This document shows positions 33,354 to 44,636 of a stretch of DNA of 64,000 nucleotides, in pieces. The notes beneath the pieces are model-generated. The model was not told the DNA's origin. It was given only the letters and a program-made list of their open reading frames with translations, and ran no database searches. Both the position numbers and the translations under genes were made by a program. The stretch is from Polyodon spathula (Eukaryota > Chordata > Actinopteri > Acipenseriformes > Polyodontidae). Position 1 is the first letter of the stretch. Every line of letters begins with the position of its first letter. The stretch spans positions 39,977,468-40,041,467 of the forward strand of contig NC_054540.1 of NCBI RefSeq assembly GCF_017654505.1, in the 5' to 3' direction.

Positions 33354-34110
33354 GAAATGTGTTAATTTTTTAAGCTTACATCTATGCCTGACTAGCTTTT
33401 GCTGAAAATCTGAAGGTTTTGCTTGATTCTAGAAATGGACTATTTCCTATTTGACAATATCTAGTTTCATGTTTGGTAGATACTATAGAATTGAATTGTA
33501 CACAAGAGTGGCATGTAGCTTCCTTGTCTAAATCTTTGATCTCTGATAAATTGTAGTTCCTTTTTTAATAAAAAAAATAAATTACATTACATTTTATACA
33601 GCGTTACAAGATAGGGTGTGTCTCTAGTTGGGATGTCACAGAAGTTTGTGATAGGGCCTTTTGTTTATTACAGCTGGTTCAAGCTGTGCTGGAGCCTACC
33701 AGAGCCAATTGTCCTGGGCAGTTCTTTCCTGGGGCCAGGGTGTAAATCCTTTAATCTGATGGGGTGTCGATTGTGGTGTAACTTCTTTCCTGTCTCAGGC
33801 AATCCTCTGTTATCACAGACCAAGATAGAATCAGAACAGAGAGTGTCTCAGAGTTACCAAACTTAGTGTCCTGCAAGCCCAAAGGGCCAGCTGCAGCTGA
33901 TGCAATCACTGCTTACTACAGTCTCAAAGGCACCTCGTGTTAAATTAAATGTATATAGAAATACTGGGTGCACACAACATACAAGATTTTAAGTTAGTCA
34001 GAATTTTAAGAATTCTCTTCAGTATAAATAATTAATTGTATATAACAAAATAATCACAATTGTAAATTGGCCTGTATAAGGATTTCTGCTAAGAAATAAA
34101 ACAATTTTCA
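33354..34110. other. no recognised feature
   Basis: 33615-33930 is GC-richer and may be repeat-derived. A plus-strand frame of 82 codons there has no family signature. Confidence 0.4.
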
Positions 34111-34159
34111 GGATTGGTTGGTATAGGATGGGAGACTGCCTGGCAATACCAGGTACTTT
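34111..34159 (+). repeat. 5S rRNA 3'-part-like segment
   Basis: GTATAGGATGGGAGACTGCC followed by TGGCAATACCAGGTACTTT resembles the 3' third of vertebrate 5S rRNA (GGATGGGAGACCGCCTGGGA, then ATACCGGGTGCTGT). The internal control region is not present, so this is a fragment or part of a 5S-derived SINE. Confidence 0.6.
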
Positions 34160-34795
34160 AAACTTTTTTTTTTTTTTTAAATGGTGTAGTCAAGCGTATT
34201 TGAATTTAGGCAATATATTGTTTTCCCACTTCTCATATAAGGAATACAGAGTTTACTTACTTCTACTCTCCTTTGATGTGCAAACACTGTGTTAAAGACA
34301 ATATTTTTAACAGCAAGTTAAAGTCAGAGAATGAGAGAGTGAAGTGGTGACAATTCCACTCACCGCTCATAATATCCTCCGCTCTGCTATGCTCTTATTT
34401 TGCACTGCTCTTTCTTTCATTCCGCTCAGCTCCCCTGCTCCAGACAAAATTGTATTAAAAAATAAATAATAAGTAAATATACCAGTTGTTTTTCCCCCCA
34501 TCGTCTTGCCGATTGCAGATGTAATGTACATTCAGAAAGAAATACCATTTAATTGTCCTCACTAATCGCATACCTTGACCCAATTTAAAAAATAATAATA
34601 AATGTAAAATCCCCACCTGACCAGCAAAGAAAAACGTGACAGATTGCTCAGAGAAATAATCTAATTGGATTCAAAGATGCTTTCTCATTATTATTGTTTG
34701 ATATAGAATAAATACATATAAATATTTCAAACTTTGCATATGATTGTCACAAAGACGGCTGCAGTAGGTGACGTCAGACGAGAAACAGGAAATAA
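34160..34795. other. no recognised feature
   Basis: AT-rich; T-run at 34164-34178. Ends where the CR1 tail begins. Confidence 0.5.
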
Positions 34796-34869
34796 ACATA
34801 AGAACATAAGAACATAAGAAAGTTTACAAACGAGAAGAAACCATTCGGCCCATCTTCTTCGTTTGGTTG

Positions 34870-36487
34870 TTAGTAGCTTATTGATCCCAGAATCTCATCA
34901 ATCAGCTTCTTGAAGGATCCCAGGGTGTCAGCTTCAACAACATTACTGGGGAGTTGATTCCAGACCCTCACGATTCTCTGTGTAAAAAAGTGCCTCCTAT
35001 TTTCTGTTCTGAATGCCCCTTTGTCTAATCTCCATTTGTGACCCCTGGTCCTTGTTTCTTTTTTTAGGTCGAAAAAGTCCCTTGGGTCGACATTGTCAAT
35101 ACCTTTTAGAATTTTGAATGCTTGAATTAGGTCACCGCGTAGTCTTCTTTGTTCAAGACTGAACAGATTCAATTCTTTTAGCCTGTCTGCATATGACATG
35201 TCTTTTAAGCCCGGAATAATTCTGGTGGCTCTTCTTTGCACTCTTTCTAGAGCAGCAATATCTTTTTTATAGCGAGGTGACCAGAACTGAACACAATATT
35301 CAAGATGAGGTCTTACTAGTGCATTGTACAGTTTTAACATTACTTCCCTTGATTTAAATTCAACACTTTTCATAATGTATCCGAGCATCTTGTTGGCCTT
35401 TTTTATAGCTTCCCCACATTGTCTAGATGAAGACATTTCTGAGTCAACAAAAACTCCTAGGTCTTTTTCATAGATTCCTTCTCCAATTTCAGTATCTCCC
35501 ATATGATGTTTATAATGTACATTTTTTTTCCTGCGTGCAGTACCTTACACTTTTCTCTATTAAATGTCATTTGCCATGTGTCTGCCCAGTTCTGAATCTT
35601 GTCCAGATCATTTTGAATAACCTTTGCTGCTGCAACAGTGTTTGCCACTTCTCCTATTTTTGTGTCATCTGCAAATTTAACAAGTTTGCTTACTATACCA
35701 GAATCTAAATCATTAATGTAGATTAGGAATAGAAGAGGACCTAGTATTGATCCCTGTTGTACACCACTGGTTACCACACTCCATTCTGAGGTTTTTCCTC
35801 TAATCAGTACTTTCTGTTTTCTACATGTTAACCACTCCCTAATCCATGTACATGTGTTTCCTTGAATCCCAACTGCGTTCAGTTTGAGAATTAATCTTTT
35901 GTGCGGGACTTTGTCAAAAGCTTTCTGGAAATCTAAATAAACCATGTCATATGCTTTGCAATTATCCAATATCGATGCTGCATCCTCAAGGTAGTTAGAC
36001 ACGATCTCCCTTTCCTAAAACAATGTTGACTGTCTCCCAGGACCCTGTTACCATATAGGTAATTTTCCATTTTGGATCTTATTATAGTTTCCATAAGTTT
36101 GCATATAACAGAAGTCAGACTTACTGGTCTGTAGTTACCTGGTTCAGTTTTGTTTCCCTTTTTGTGGATTGTGTGGATTATGTTTGCAATTTTCCAGTCT
36201 GTCGGTACCACCCCTGTGTCAAGAGACTGCTGCATGATCTTGGTTAGCGGTTTGTAAATAACTTCTTTCATTTCTTTGAGTACTATTGGGAGGATCTCAT
36301 CCGGCCCAGGGGATTTGTTTATTTTAAGAGCTCCTAGTCCCTTTAACACTTCTGCCTCATTTATGCTAAAGTTATTTAAAACTGGATAGGAACTGGATGA
36401 CATGTGGAGCATGTTGTCCGTATCTTCCTTTGTAAAAACTTGTGAAAAGTAATCATTTAAATATATTTGCAATTTTTTTTTCTTCAT
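34870..36487 (-). pseudogene. CR1 ORF2, reverse transcriptase part
   Basis: Three overlapping frames cover the domain. The first (36487-35933) has LGALKINKSPGPDEILPIVL, DWKIANIIHTIHKKGNKTEP and GNYRPVSLTSVICKLMETII. The second (36002-35457) has YDMVYLDFQKAFDKVPHKRL, SGVQQGSILGPLLFLIYIND and KFADDTKIG, so the catalytic FADD box is intact. The third (35502-34870) has MSSSRQCGEAIKKANKMLGY through to the C-terminus LGSISY. The breaks near 35960 and 35480 are simple frameshifts. The enzyme primes cDNA synthesis on nicked chromosomal DNA; this copy cannot make one chain. Confidence 0.93.
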
Positions 36488-36626
36488 CTATGATTTTGCC
36501 ATTTGTATCTCAAGACATTTAACTGCCTCTTTGAATGTTCTTTTGCTGTTGTAATATTGGAAAAACATTTTGGAATTGGTTTTAGCCCCCTTAACAATGT
36601 TCATTTCTATTTCTCTCTTGGCCTTT

Positions 36627-37724
36627 CTAACTTCCTTTTTGACTTGAGTTTGCAGTTCCGTGTACTCTTTCTGTGTACTTTATTTTTGGTCCCTTTACTG
36701 CTCTGTAAAGTGCCTTTTGTCGCTGAATATTTTTTTTAATTGATCTATTAAACCATTTTGGCAATTTAGTTTTACATTTAGATTTGTCTACTTCAGGGAT
36801 GTACTTGTTTTGCACCTCTAGTACTACATTTTTGAACAACAACCATCCTTTTTCTGTGGGTGTTTTCTCTATTTTACTCCAATCTACTTCTGTTAGTCTC
36901 TGTTTCATACCTTCATAGTTTGCTTTTCTAAAATTGTAAACCTTAGCTTTAGTCTTTACTTTTGGGGTTTTAAAAACCACTTCAAATGAGACCATGTTGT
37001 GGTCTGAGTTTGCTAGTGGTTCTCTGACCTCTGTTTTAGTTATTCTGTCTTCGTTATTTGAAAAGACTAAATTGAGGCATGCCTCCCCTTTAGTCGATGC
37101 CTTGACAAATTGTTTTCGGAAGCAGTCATTTGTCATTTCCACCATTTCAATTTCATCCGTCATGCTACCCACCGGGTTTACCCATTTTATCCCCATTAAT
37201 ATGGCTTCTCCTTTGCTACACGCATTTCTAATGTCATTGTATAACAGATTATTTTGCTCACCGTCTGAATCTGGAGGTCTATAGCATGCTCCTATTATTA
37301 TGCCCTTTGAATTTTTGTCCGTTATTCTGACCCATATTGATTCGGCTTTGTTTTCTTTGTCCAGGTTTAACACCTGGGCTTCAAGACTGTTTCTTATGTA
37401 TAGCACTACCCCTCCTACTCTTCTGTCCTGCCTGTCTTTCCTATACAGTGTATACCCACAAATATTATATTTGTCCCCATCACTCTCAGACAACCAAGTT
37501 TCTGTAACACCTATCACATCATAGTTACTTGTTAGTGCAGTAGCTTCAAGTTCTAAAATTTTGTTTCTGATACTTCTAGCATTTAGATAAATACATTTAA
37601 TGGTTGTCTTACCTGAGTTGTTGTTCTTGTTTTGATGCGGTCTCCCTTCTGTTTTTTTGTTGATTTCTCCCCCCTTCCTTTCTAGTTTAAATGCTTCTGA
37701 ACCTGTTGAGGATCTTTTCTCCAA
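36627..37724 (-). pseudogene. CR1 ORF2, AP-type endonuclease part
   Basis: An open 365-codon frame shows an endonuclease/exonuclease/phosphatase fold: IKCIYLNARSIRNKILELEA, YDVIGVTETWLSESDGD (metal-binding Glu), YTLYRKDRQDRRVGGVVLYI, IIIGACYRPPDSD, LVFSNNEDRI, and SDHNMVSFEV (catalytic SDH). The block that should read GDFN is LMGIKWVN, so the conserved Asp and Asn are lost by a small in-frame deletion. The nicking activity is therefore doubtful even though the frame is open. The next frame starts in the linker region near 36490. Confidence 0.9.
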
Positions 37725-37789
37725 GTAGACTGGTTCCCTTGTTATTTAAGTGCAGTCAGTTCCGTCTATACAGATGGGAGTCCGTCCCG

Positions 37790-38350
37790 TCTATACAGAT
37801 GACAGAGAGAGGTGGTTTGGTGGAGCTGAGCGAATGGTTTGGCTCAACATTTAATAAATGAACAGACAGCTACAAAATAAACGGTTGTAACAAACGCAAA
37901 AACACAGGACACGGCGCATGCGCCAAAACAAAACTGACTAACACTACACAAAACACGGTGAGCAGATATTTTAACTTCACGTTCTTATTTTATTCTTTAT
38001 TACCTCTGTCTCCAATCCTGTTCTCCACTCACTGAACACCCAACCCCGAGTGGGTGAAATCATGTAGCTTTTATGTAGCTGTACTGTGACTCGATTGCTA
38101 ATCAATCATTTAATTGGAGTCGCGGTTAAATTGCAAGTGAATTAATAAAGTGCAATTCACCATGCTCACATATTATTATATTTTACTTGAACGTGAAGTG
38201 CTGTGCAATCCTAGTGCCTAAATACAAATATACATTTTAAACACTCGTGTTACACAGACCGGTTTATATCCTGTGTACCAATGACTATACACCAACATTA
38301 ACACACAATACATAACACAAAATACACACAGGGGCGGGCGCTTTGCCACA
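37790..38350 (-). mobile_element. LTR (minus strand), apparently solo
   Basis: On the minus strand it starts TGTGGCAAAGCGCCCG at 38350 and has a TATA-like ACATAAAAGCTAC (38065-38080), AATAAA near 38000-38010 and a late region down to about 37790, where CTGTATAGACGG is repeated twice (37765-37800). No internal retroelement sequence adjoins it on either side, so it may be a solo LTR. The lower limit is approximate. Confidence 0.6.
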
Positions 38351-38571
38351 GATTTGTATCAAATTAGCTTTATACAGGGCATCCTTGTATCCAAATATCT
38401 CATAGGGAGCTCAATGCAACCCAAGCACACATATCAGTGAGTCAACAGGGCTGACAGACCACCCTATACTAGCGTGTGCGCTATTCTTCACAGTGCAGAA
38501 AATGTAAACCACACACACAGGGATGATGTTTCTCACATATTTATATGGCACAAATGCAGCTCAACAATCAT
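38351..38571. other. no recognised feature
   Basis: Short unassigned spacer before a microsatellite. Confidence 0.5.
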
Positions 38572-38572
38572 G

Positions 38573-38655
<83 letters not shown>
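38572..38655. repeat. (TA)n microsatellite
   Basis: About 42 uninterrupted TA units. Confidence 0.95.
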
Positions 38656-38656
<1 letters not shown>

Positions 38657-39447
38657 CTAATATTTGTGCTATATATGCCATTCAGACCAAAACTGAGCTC
38701 ACAATGCTCACTTTCTGATGTTCAATGTCCTTTGCCCTCAAAACATGATATACACCACGCTACATACAACTCAAATGATCATTTCTTTCCACAACGCGCT
38801 ATACGCCAGGCTTCTAATTTAGCAAAGTCCCACATATGCACTGAGCCATTCGTCATGAAGCAGCGTAGACGTGTGACCCTATTGGCAGCGCCCAGGAAGT
38901 ATAGTAGCATATTTAGTCTTATAAATTGTGATTTTATGATTCAGTGATTAATAATTTTAAAAAATTCGACAAAGTCAATTTTCTACTGGGGTGTAGCAAT
39001 GGTGAATAAGCATTCACAAATAATGCTTAGAAAACTCATCTCCCGTCATCTCCCTTGCAATGCCAACTCCATTTAATGGTGTTCTATGTTTGTCTTCTCC
39101 CTCTGTGCGGGATGCGAAGTTTATCATTTTAATATATTGAAATGCGTTGCATTTTTAGAAGTGTTAAGTCATTTTACAAAAATGTGGAGATTTATACTTG
39201 GTTACAACCCTGACTAAAGATGTCATGTAGCAAAAAGCGTCGGTTGTACTAACAAGGTCTAAACAATAGGTCACGTTTTACTAACCATTTTAAAACTAAT
39301 AAACAATTACCATAACTAACACTATCGTAGTATGTTGCTTAAAACACAATAACACAATATTCATAATAAAGTTGAGTTCTTATCTATAAACAGTAACATG
39401 TTTAAAGCTTGGGACTCGCTGTCTGTAGATTGGTGTTGTTTACATTA
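38656..39447. other. no recognised feature
   Basis: A plus-strand frame of 93 codons (38666-38947) has no family signature. TTA at 39445-39447 is the target duplication of the next transposon. Confidence 0.5.
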
Positions 39448-40773
39448 CACTATGTAACACAATTTTTGTTCCCGGGTAGTAAGTGTTATTTCCTAATTGC
39501 TTATGCCTCAAAAGTATAAAAAATGGCTAATATTCCCCACAAATGTTGCTTTTGTGACCAGGACAGTGATATTTTAAAATGTACCTATTTCCAATGAGAA
39601 AACGGGCAAATTTATGTCTTTTCGTTCACATAAAGTCAGAAAAAAACAACATATGAATCCAAATTAACATGTATTTATACTAAAGTAATACAAAAATGAC
39701 TACAAAAGGTTTAGAAGTGAATAGTTTTTCGAGATTTACGATTATACTGTAAATCACTTTCATGAATCAGCCCCCAAATGTAGTCTCCCATCATGTTCTC
39801 GTTATACTGCCCTTGGTAGTGGCGTTCAAAGTCCAGTATATCCTAGTGGAAGCGCTCGCCTTGCTCCTCCGAGTATGCTCCCATGTTCTCCTTGAATTTA
39901 TCAAGATGAGCATCAAGGATATGGACTTTGAGGGACATTCTATGGCCCATTGTGACGTAGTTCTTCACCAGAGTCTCAACCAGCTCCACATAGTTTTCAG
40001 CCTTGTGATTGCCCAGGAAGCCCCGAACCACTACGACAAAGCTGTTACAAACCTCTTTCTCCTTACTAGTGAGCTTCTTGGGGAATTCATTGCACTCCAG
40101 GATCTTCTTTATCTGTGGTCCGACGAAGACACTGGCTTTGACCTTTGCCTCAGACAGCTTAGGGAAGAAGTCTTGAAGGTACTTGAAGGCTGCCGACTCC
40201 TTATCTAGCGCATCTGACAAATTGCTTCATAAGGCCCAATTTGATGTGCAGTACTGGCATTAGCACCTTCCGGGGGTCCACCAGTGGCTCCCACTTGACG
40301 TTGTTCCTCCCCACAGAGAACTCGGTCCGCTGTGGCCAGTCCCGCATATGGTAGTGTGCCTCTGTGTCCCTGCTGTCCCAAAAGATAGCAGGAAAACTTG
40401 GTAAAACCTCCTTGGAGACCCATCAGGAATGCTACCATTGCAGCCTCTTGATGCCATCTCAGAAAAATGCAAATATGTATCCACTTAGGCAGCTGGAACT
40501 AAACTGAACTGGTGGGCTTAAGACCCCTGTATTTATACTACTATTTGTATTACTGGAAAGTTCTAGAAAGTTCTAGAAGTTACTCCAAGTTTACTCAGCA
40601 CTGAATCTATCTGGAATGTTCTGGAAATTAGGTAAATTTCAAAATATCACTGTCCTGGTCACAAAAGCAAAGTCTGTGATTAATAATAGCCATTTTCTAT
40701 ACTTTTGAGGCATAAGCAATTAGGAAATAACACTTACTACCCAGGAACCAAAAAAAAAATTTGTTACACGGTG
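39448..40773 (-). mobile_element. Chapaev-like (CMC) DNA transposon, 1326 bp
   Basis: Inverted ends of about 150 bp begin CACTATGTAACA (left) and CACCGTGTAACAA (right, inward). They continue GGGTAGTAAGTGTTATTTCC, CTTATGCCTCAAAAGTATA and GTGACCAGGACAGTGATATT. Both sides have TTA (39445-39447 and 40774-40776). CAC...GTG ends and a three-base duplication fit the CACTA/Mirage/Chapaev group. The one gene inside is a fragment of a multicopy transposon protein on the minus strand. The superfamily name is inferred from ends and remembered relatives, not from a search. Confidence 0.75.
39680..40470 (-). pseudogene. Chapaev-like transposase, C-terminal half
   Basis: In order on the minus strand: VAFLMGLQGGFTKFSCYLL, WDSRDTEAHYHMRDWPQRTE, VKWEPLVDPRKVLMPVLHIK and LGLMKQFVRCA. 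After a one-base shift comes LDKESAAFKYLQDFFPKLSE, FVGPQIKKILECNEFPKKLT, FLGNHKAENYVELVETLVKN, MSLKVHILDAHLDKFKENMG, and AYSEEQGERFH, a stop, DILDFERHYQGQYNENMMGD. I remember the same string of motifs in many multicopy proteins of fishes and invertebrates. The N-terminal part with the first catalytic residues is absent. One stop and two frameshifts were seen. Confidence 0.75.
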
Positions 40774-41006
40774 TTATCATCAGCATATTTAAGTGATTGA
40801 TTACTTTTTTAAAAACACAATTTTCTTGTACCAGTACAGTATTGGTGAGCGATAATTGGTTCATTTGAAAACCAGGCTTTAATCACTGATAATAGGTGCA
40901 CAGACTGTGCTTCGGGGCTCCAGCAGCAATAGGAAATAATTTTCTGCACAGTACAAATAAATTACCTGTTCTGTCAAATTGTAGTGTGGATGCTTCACAA
41001 GCACAA
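40774..41006. other. no recognised feature
   Basis: Spacer between the Chapaev-like transposon and DIRS copy 2. Confidence 0.5.
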
Positions 41007-41007
41007 C

Positions 41008-41316
41008 GTTAGTTTACCTACCGTAAACCTGGTTCCCTGAAAGAGAAGATGGCCACCAAAACATTGTTATGGGATATACTCCTGCCTATTTGTAGGTGTC
41101 ACTGAGCTCTTACTATCAAAGCTGTCGATAGGCCCTCTCCCCTTGGTCAACCTCTCGTTCCCGGGGGTGACAGTTAAGTACCCCAGGGTACTTAATCGTC
41201 ACGCAGGGGAGATTCGCTCTCTTTCATGACGAAACCGTGATGTCGACCGATGCAACCTCACAGTTGTTGGCCATCTTCTCTTTCAGGGAATCAGGTTTAC
41301 GGTAGGTAAACTAACG
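41008..41316. repeat. DIRS terminal hairpin of copy 2
   Basis: ACGTTAGTTTACCTACCGTA with CCTGGTTCCCTGAAAGAGAA (41008-41050) and the inverted copy CTTTCAGGGAATCAGGTTTA with CGGTAGGTAAACTAACG (41280-41316). Almost identical to 7270-7567 of copy 1. Confidence 0.9.
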
Positions 41317-41389
41317 TTCCCTTTCAATTCGAAGATGGCCACCAAAACATCGTTATGGGAAACGTGTACCAGAGCCATCGCGAGGGAGA

Positions 41390-41705
41390 AAAGAATGGCA
41401 GCATATGAGGGACACTATGTCCTTCCTGACCAAGGCCAGCGGTGTGAGCATGCAACCTCAAAGACCCTAGTGCCCACAGAGGGCAATGAGGGAGCTACCA
41501 CATTCAGGTGATAGAACCTGGAAAAGGAATACAGGGTAGCTCAGCTAGCCGCATAACAAATCTCAGCCATGGAGGCACATCGAAAGAGGGTCCATGACAT
41601 AGCCACACCTCTCGTGGAATTTGCAGCTATCCGGCCAGGTTGGGGTAAGCCAGCACCATCATACGCAGACAAGACTGTGTCCACAGTCCAATGCGACAGT
41701 CATTG
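41390..41705 (-). pseudogene. DIRS tyrosine recombinase, C-terminal part (copy 2)
   Basis: The minus strand reads HWIVDTVLSAYDGAGLP-like sequence, then STRGVAMSWTLFRCASMAEI and CYAASWATLYSFSRFYHLNV. This equals the HSTRGMATSWALF box of copy 1, but with the first His of the HxxR motif changed (NSTRG). The active-site Tyr region follows. The N-terminal domain is deleted and the upstream sequence is pol in another frame. Confidence 0.8.
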
Positions 41706-42799
41706 TTACCAAAGTGTGCCTTTCGCCTGGCTGTGGGATCTCCCAGGGCGGGCCGTTCAATACCTGGCACAGGGATGAAAACCAGATTCTCCAGGTCCAC
41801 CTGGGGGCCACTAGGAGAACTAATGCCTTCTCTGACTGAACATTTGAGAAAGGCTGGGAAAAATGGCAGAGGTGGGACCGCGTAAAGGAGCGCTCTGGGC
41901 CATACGTGGGCTAGGGCGTCGACGCTGAGTGGACCACCACAGCGGTGGAGGGAGTACCACAGGGGGCAGTGTGTCGTCTCTGTCGAGGCGAAGAGATCAA
42001 CCTGCGCCTTCCCAAACCATTCCCACCACTCCGATGAATGCGGGCCCTCCCTAGAGAGGTGGTCCGGTGCCCGATTCTGATACCGCTGCTGCCATAAGAC
42101 ACAGTAGTTACTGGCACAAAACAAGGGGCACCCTTGGTCCAAACAGTCTAAACAGGGAGAAGTGGTGCTGTAGAGCTGCTGCCCTGTTGTTAGGTATGCA
42201 CACATTGCAGTGGAGTCCAGCCGGAGCCCCACATACGTTATGCACTGCATCGGTATCAGTCGACTCTTGACATCGTTGATGGTGAGGCCCAGCCTCACTA
42301 ATGCTCCATCACTAGCGCCGTGTGGGCCACCGCTCCCTCCCGCGACTGGAAACAGATCAACCAGTCATCGAGGTAATTCATCACTCTGATTCCTTGCAGC
42401 CGCAAGGGGATGAGGATAGCATCTACACACTTTGAAAATGTACGGGGAGCTAGGGAGAGGCCGAACGGCAGCACAGAAAACTTGTGCTGCCCTGAAAGGC
42501 GAAGCGGAGATATTTCCTGTGCTGTGGACGAATGGGAACGTGAAAATTTGCGTCCCGTAAGTCCACAGTGGTGAACCAGTCACCTGGCCAGACAGACTGG
42601 CGTATGTGACAGTCAGCATGTGGAACCCTTTCTGTTTCAGAAGCCGGCTGAGAAACCACAGGTCCAAGATGGGGCGAAAGCCACCGTCCCTCTTCGGTAC
42701 CAGAAAGTATCTCAAGTAGAACCCCTCTCCGAGAGAGGTGGGATCTATGAGACGAATGGTGTGCTTGTCCAGCAAGGCTGGCACTTCGGTCTGGAGCAC
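41706..42799 (-). pseudogene. DIRS reverse transcriptase/RNase H (copy 2)
   Basis: The first frame (42799-42365) has MLQTEVPALLDKHTIRLIDP, FYLRYFLVPKRDGGFRPILD and then WTYGTQIFTFPFVHSTGNIS in a shifted frame. The usual form VDLRDANFHVPIRPQHRKYL appears in the overlapping frame at about 42590-42500. The second frame (42298-41706) starts beyond the catalytic box (LGLTINDVKSRLIPMQCITY, VGLRLDS), then jumps to DHLSREGPHS, GKAQVDLFASTETTHCPLWY and SVDALAHVWPRALLYAVPPL, the conserved C-terminal module of DIRS pol. Most of RNase H is deleted. Copies 1 and 3 supply the missing context. Confidence 0.85.
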
Positions 42800-42977
42800 C
42801 GAGGCCTAAAGTGGATCAATCACGTACGTAGTCGTGATGCCGCAAAAAGGAGGGAGTCACAAGTGAAACTGAAGCGCGTAACCTTATTGTACACTTTCGA
42901 GCACCAACACATCGGAAGTGCAAGTGTGCCAGTAGTGCAGCTGTTGTACCGTGAATTGGGTCTGAGGCCGCCAGCCT

Positions 42978-44435
42978 TCAGGGGCCCTGCTGGGGAGGCT
43001 GAGGTGGGGCTAGCAGTGGCGGTTGTCTAGGGTGGAAACCCTGGAACCACCTACTAGGTTGTTCCTGCGTGGACTGGTTACAGCCACGTCCACCATGCTG
43101 AGGGAGGGTCCTGCCTCTTGCCTGAGATGAGGCCTGTAGGTGACGCCTAAGGTCACCTGGCGGGGCTATGGGAACTGGCACCGTCCGGGTGACTTTTCGC
43201 GTCGGGGTAGAGTGCCAGCGGCTCGACCTGACCCGCACCAGAGCGGGGGGAGGGAGCAACGCAGCTACCTGTCTTGATGCCTCGCATTCCCTAAGAGACC
43301 GCTGCAGGATCTCCTCCACTGCTGGGCCAAAGGTGTGGCCTAGCAATATGGGAGCATCCAACAGCACGGCCTTATCAGCATCAGCCACCAATAGACGTGC
43401 TAGACTCCGGCCCGGGGTCTGACCCTGCAGGCAGGAGATCTGGAGCAACGTATGCGAAAGCAGTGGGGCATCACACAAAATCCCATCCAAGTACGCAATC
43501 AGCATGCTGGATATGTTTGCTTAGTGGGTACTCTGGGCTCCCGCCACATAAGCTGTCCAGACATATGTCTCCGTCACCCTGCACTGTGGGTTCGGGCACA
43601 CAGGGTCCTTGGGCATACCTCCCACCGCTAACCAAGGCTGTGAAGGTAGAGTCCACAGGGGGAAACCTGGCCAGGCCCAGCTTCTCTGCACCCTCCAGCG
43701 CGGCCAGAGGAGAATGCTGTCTCAATTGCACTGGCGCTGTGGCTAGGTGGTTCCAAGAGGAATGCACCTTCTCCATTAAATTGGGGAAAGCTTGGAAGGG
43801 TTGAGCTCAGGGAGCCATGTCATGCTGTCGAAAGACGGAAAGGCGAAGCTCTGGCTGCGTTGTCCAGTGGACCTGCAGGCATGCCGCTGCATGCCCCATA
43901 AGTGCGTGAACAGACCCTGCCAGTGGCGACATGCTAGTAACTGAGGCAGCCTCAGAACTAGGGGCCTTATCAGCCGGGAATTCAGGCGCCGCTTCGACCT
44001 CCACATCCAGAGGGAAAGCGGACTTCCCCCAAGAGGCAGCGATAGATAGCGCGTCCTCTTCCGAACAGAGCTCCCGGTCGATCTGCTCGCCCTGCTCTCT
44101 CACAGAGGGGTCAGTGGACGGTACAGATACTGTCTCTCCAAAAGCTATCATATCCGCGAAGTTACCGTCTAGCCGCAGATGACAGGGAGCAGCTGTGGGT
44201 GGATACAGATGCCTGTGCACAGGGGATGCCTCTGTGACGACGTCGGGAGGCATGGCTGGGAGGGGCCCACTGTGGGGGATGAAGAATGTCCATGTGCGAC
44301 TCTCTCCAGGTGATTCACGAGCATGCGGGGCTTTCAGGGCTGAGGCATTGTGATCAGGGCCTAGGCACAGAACGCACATGTTGTGCCCGTCCTCCTGCAG
44401 GATCTTGGTCCCACAAGCCTAACAGGCATGGAAGC
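42978..44435 (-). pseudogene. DIRS gag (copy 2)
   Basis: The minus strand starts with GFHAC-stop-ACGTKILQEDGHN, CVLCLGPDHNASALK: the CxxC...CxxC...H motif with a stop replacing one residue. A 190-codon frame (44379-43807) then holds a Pro-rich part and a long acidic, Ala/Ser-rich part. 43776-43471 and 43505-42978 carry the C-terminal part: VPEPTVQGDGDICLDSLCGG, MLIAYLDGILCDAPLL, ADADKAVLLDAPILLGHTFG, AVEEILQRSLRECEASRQVA and a basic Gln/Pro-rich end (QPPLLAPPQPPQQGP). Frames break near 43790 and 43490. It is the most complete gag of the family here. Confidence 0.82.
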
Positions 44436-44636
44436 CAGCCCTACCTATCATAGCGCTAGGTAAATAAACCACTGTGCGCACCGAACACTGTGTGCACCAC
44501 GTGCTGAGCAGCACCGGGTGTAATGTGCACCGCTTGCACCATGTTAAAAAAAATTCCGGTGGTTTGTTTACTGTGCTATATTGCTGTGTCTTGATAATAT
44601 TTTATGTTGTAATGTTATGTATTCTAAAGTAACCGG

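Larger units (their letters stand above)
34796..37745 (-). mobile_element. CR1-clade LINE, longest copy (about 2.95 kb)
   Basis: The minus strand carries endonuclease then reverse transcriptase, followed by the family 3' end with tandem AACATAAG units (34798-34822). The 5' end lies near 37745, so ORF1 and the 5' region are missing or truncated. Four long frames in correct order show recent activity. No target duplication was established. Confidence 0.92.
41007..44545 (-). mobile_element. DIRS-like retrotransposon, copy 2, deleted
   Basis: Minus-strand order: trace of GTGC leader (44545-44470), gag (44435-42978), reverse transcriptase with RNase H tail (42799-41706), recombinase C-terminus (41705-41390), terminal hairpin (41316-41008). 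Same subfamily as copy 1 by terminal sequence. Gag is more complete than in copy 1, but the recombinase N-terminus is lost at a junction near 41705. The 5' end stops near 44545 without an inverted terminal repeat. Confidence 0.88.
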
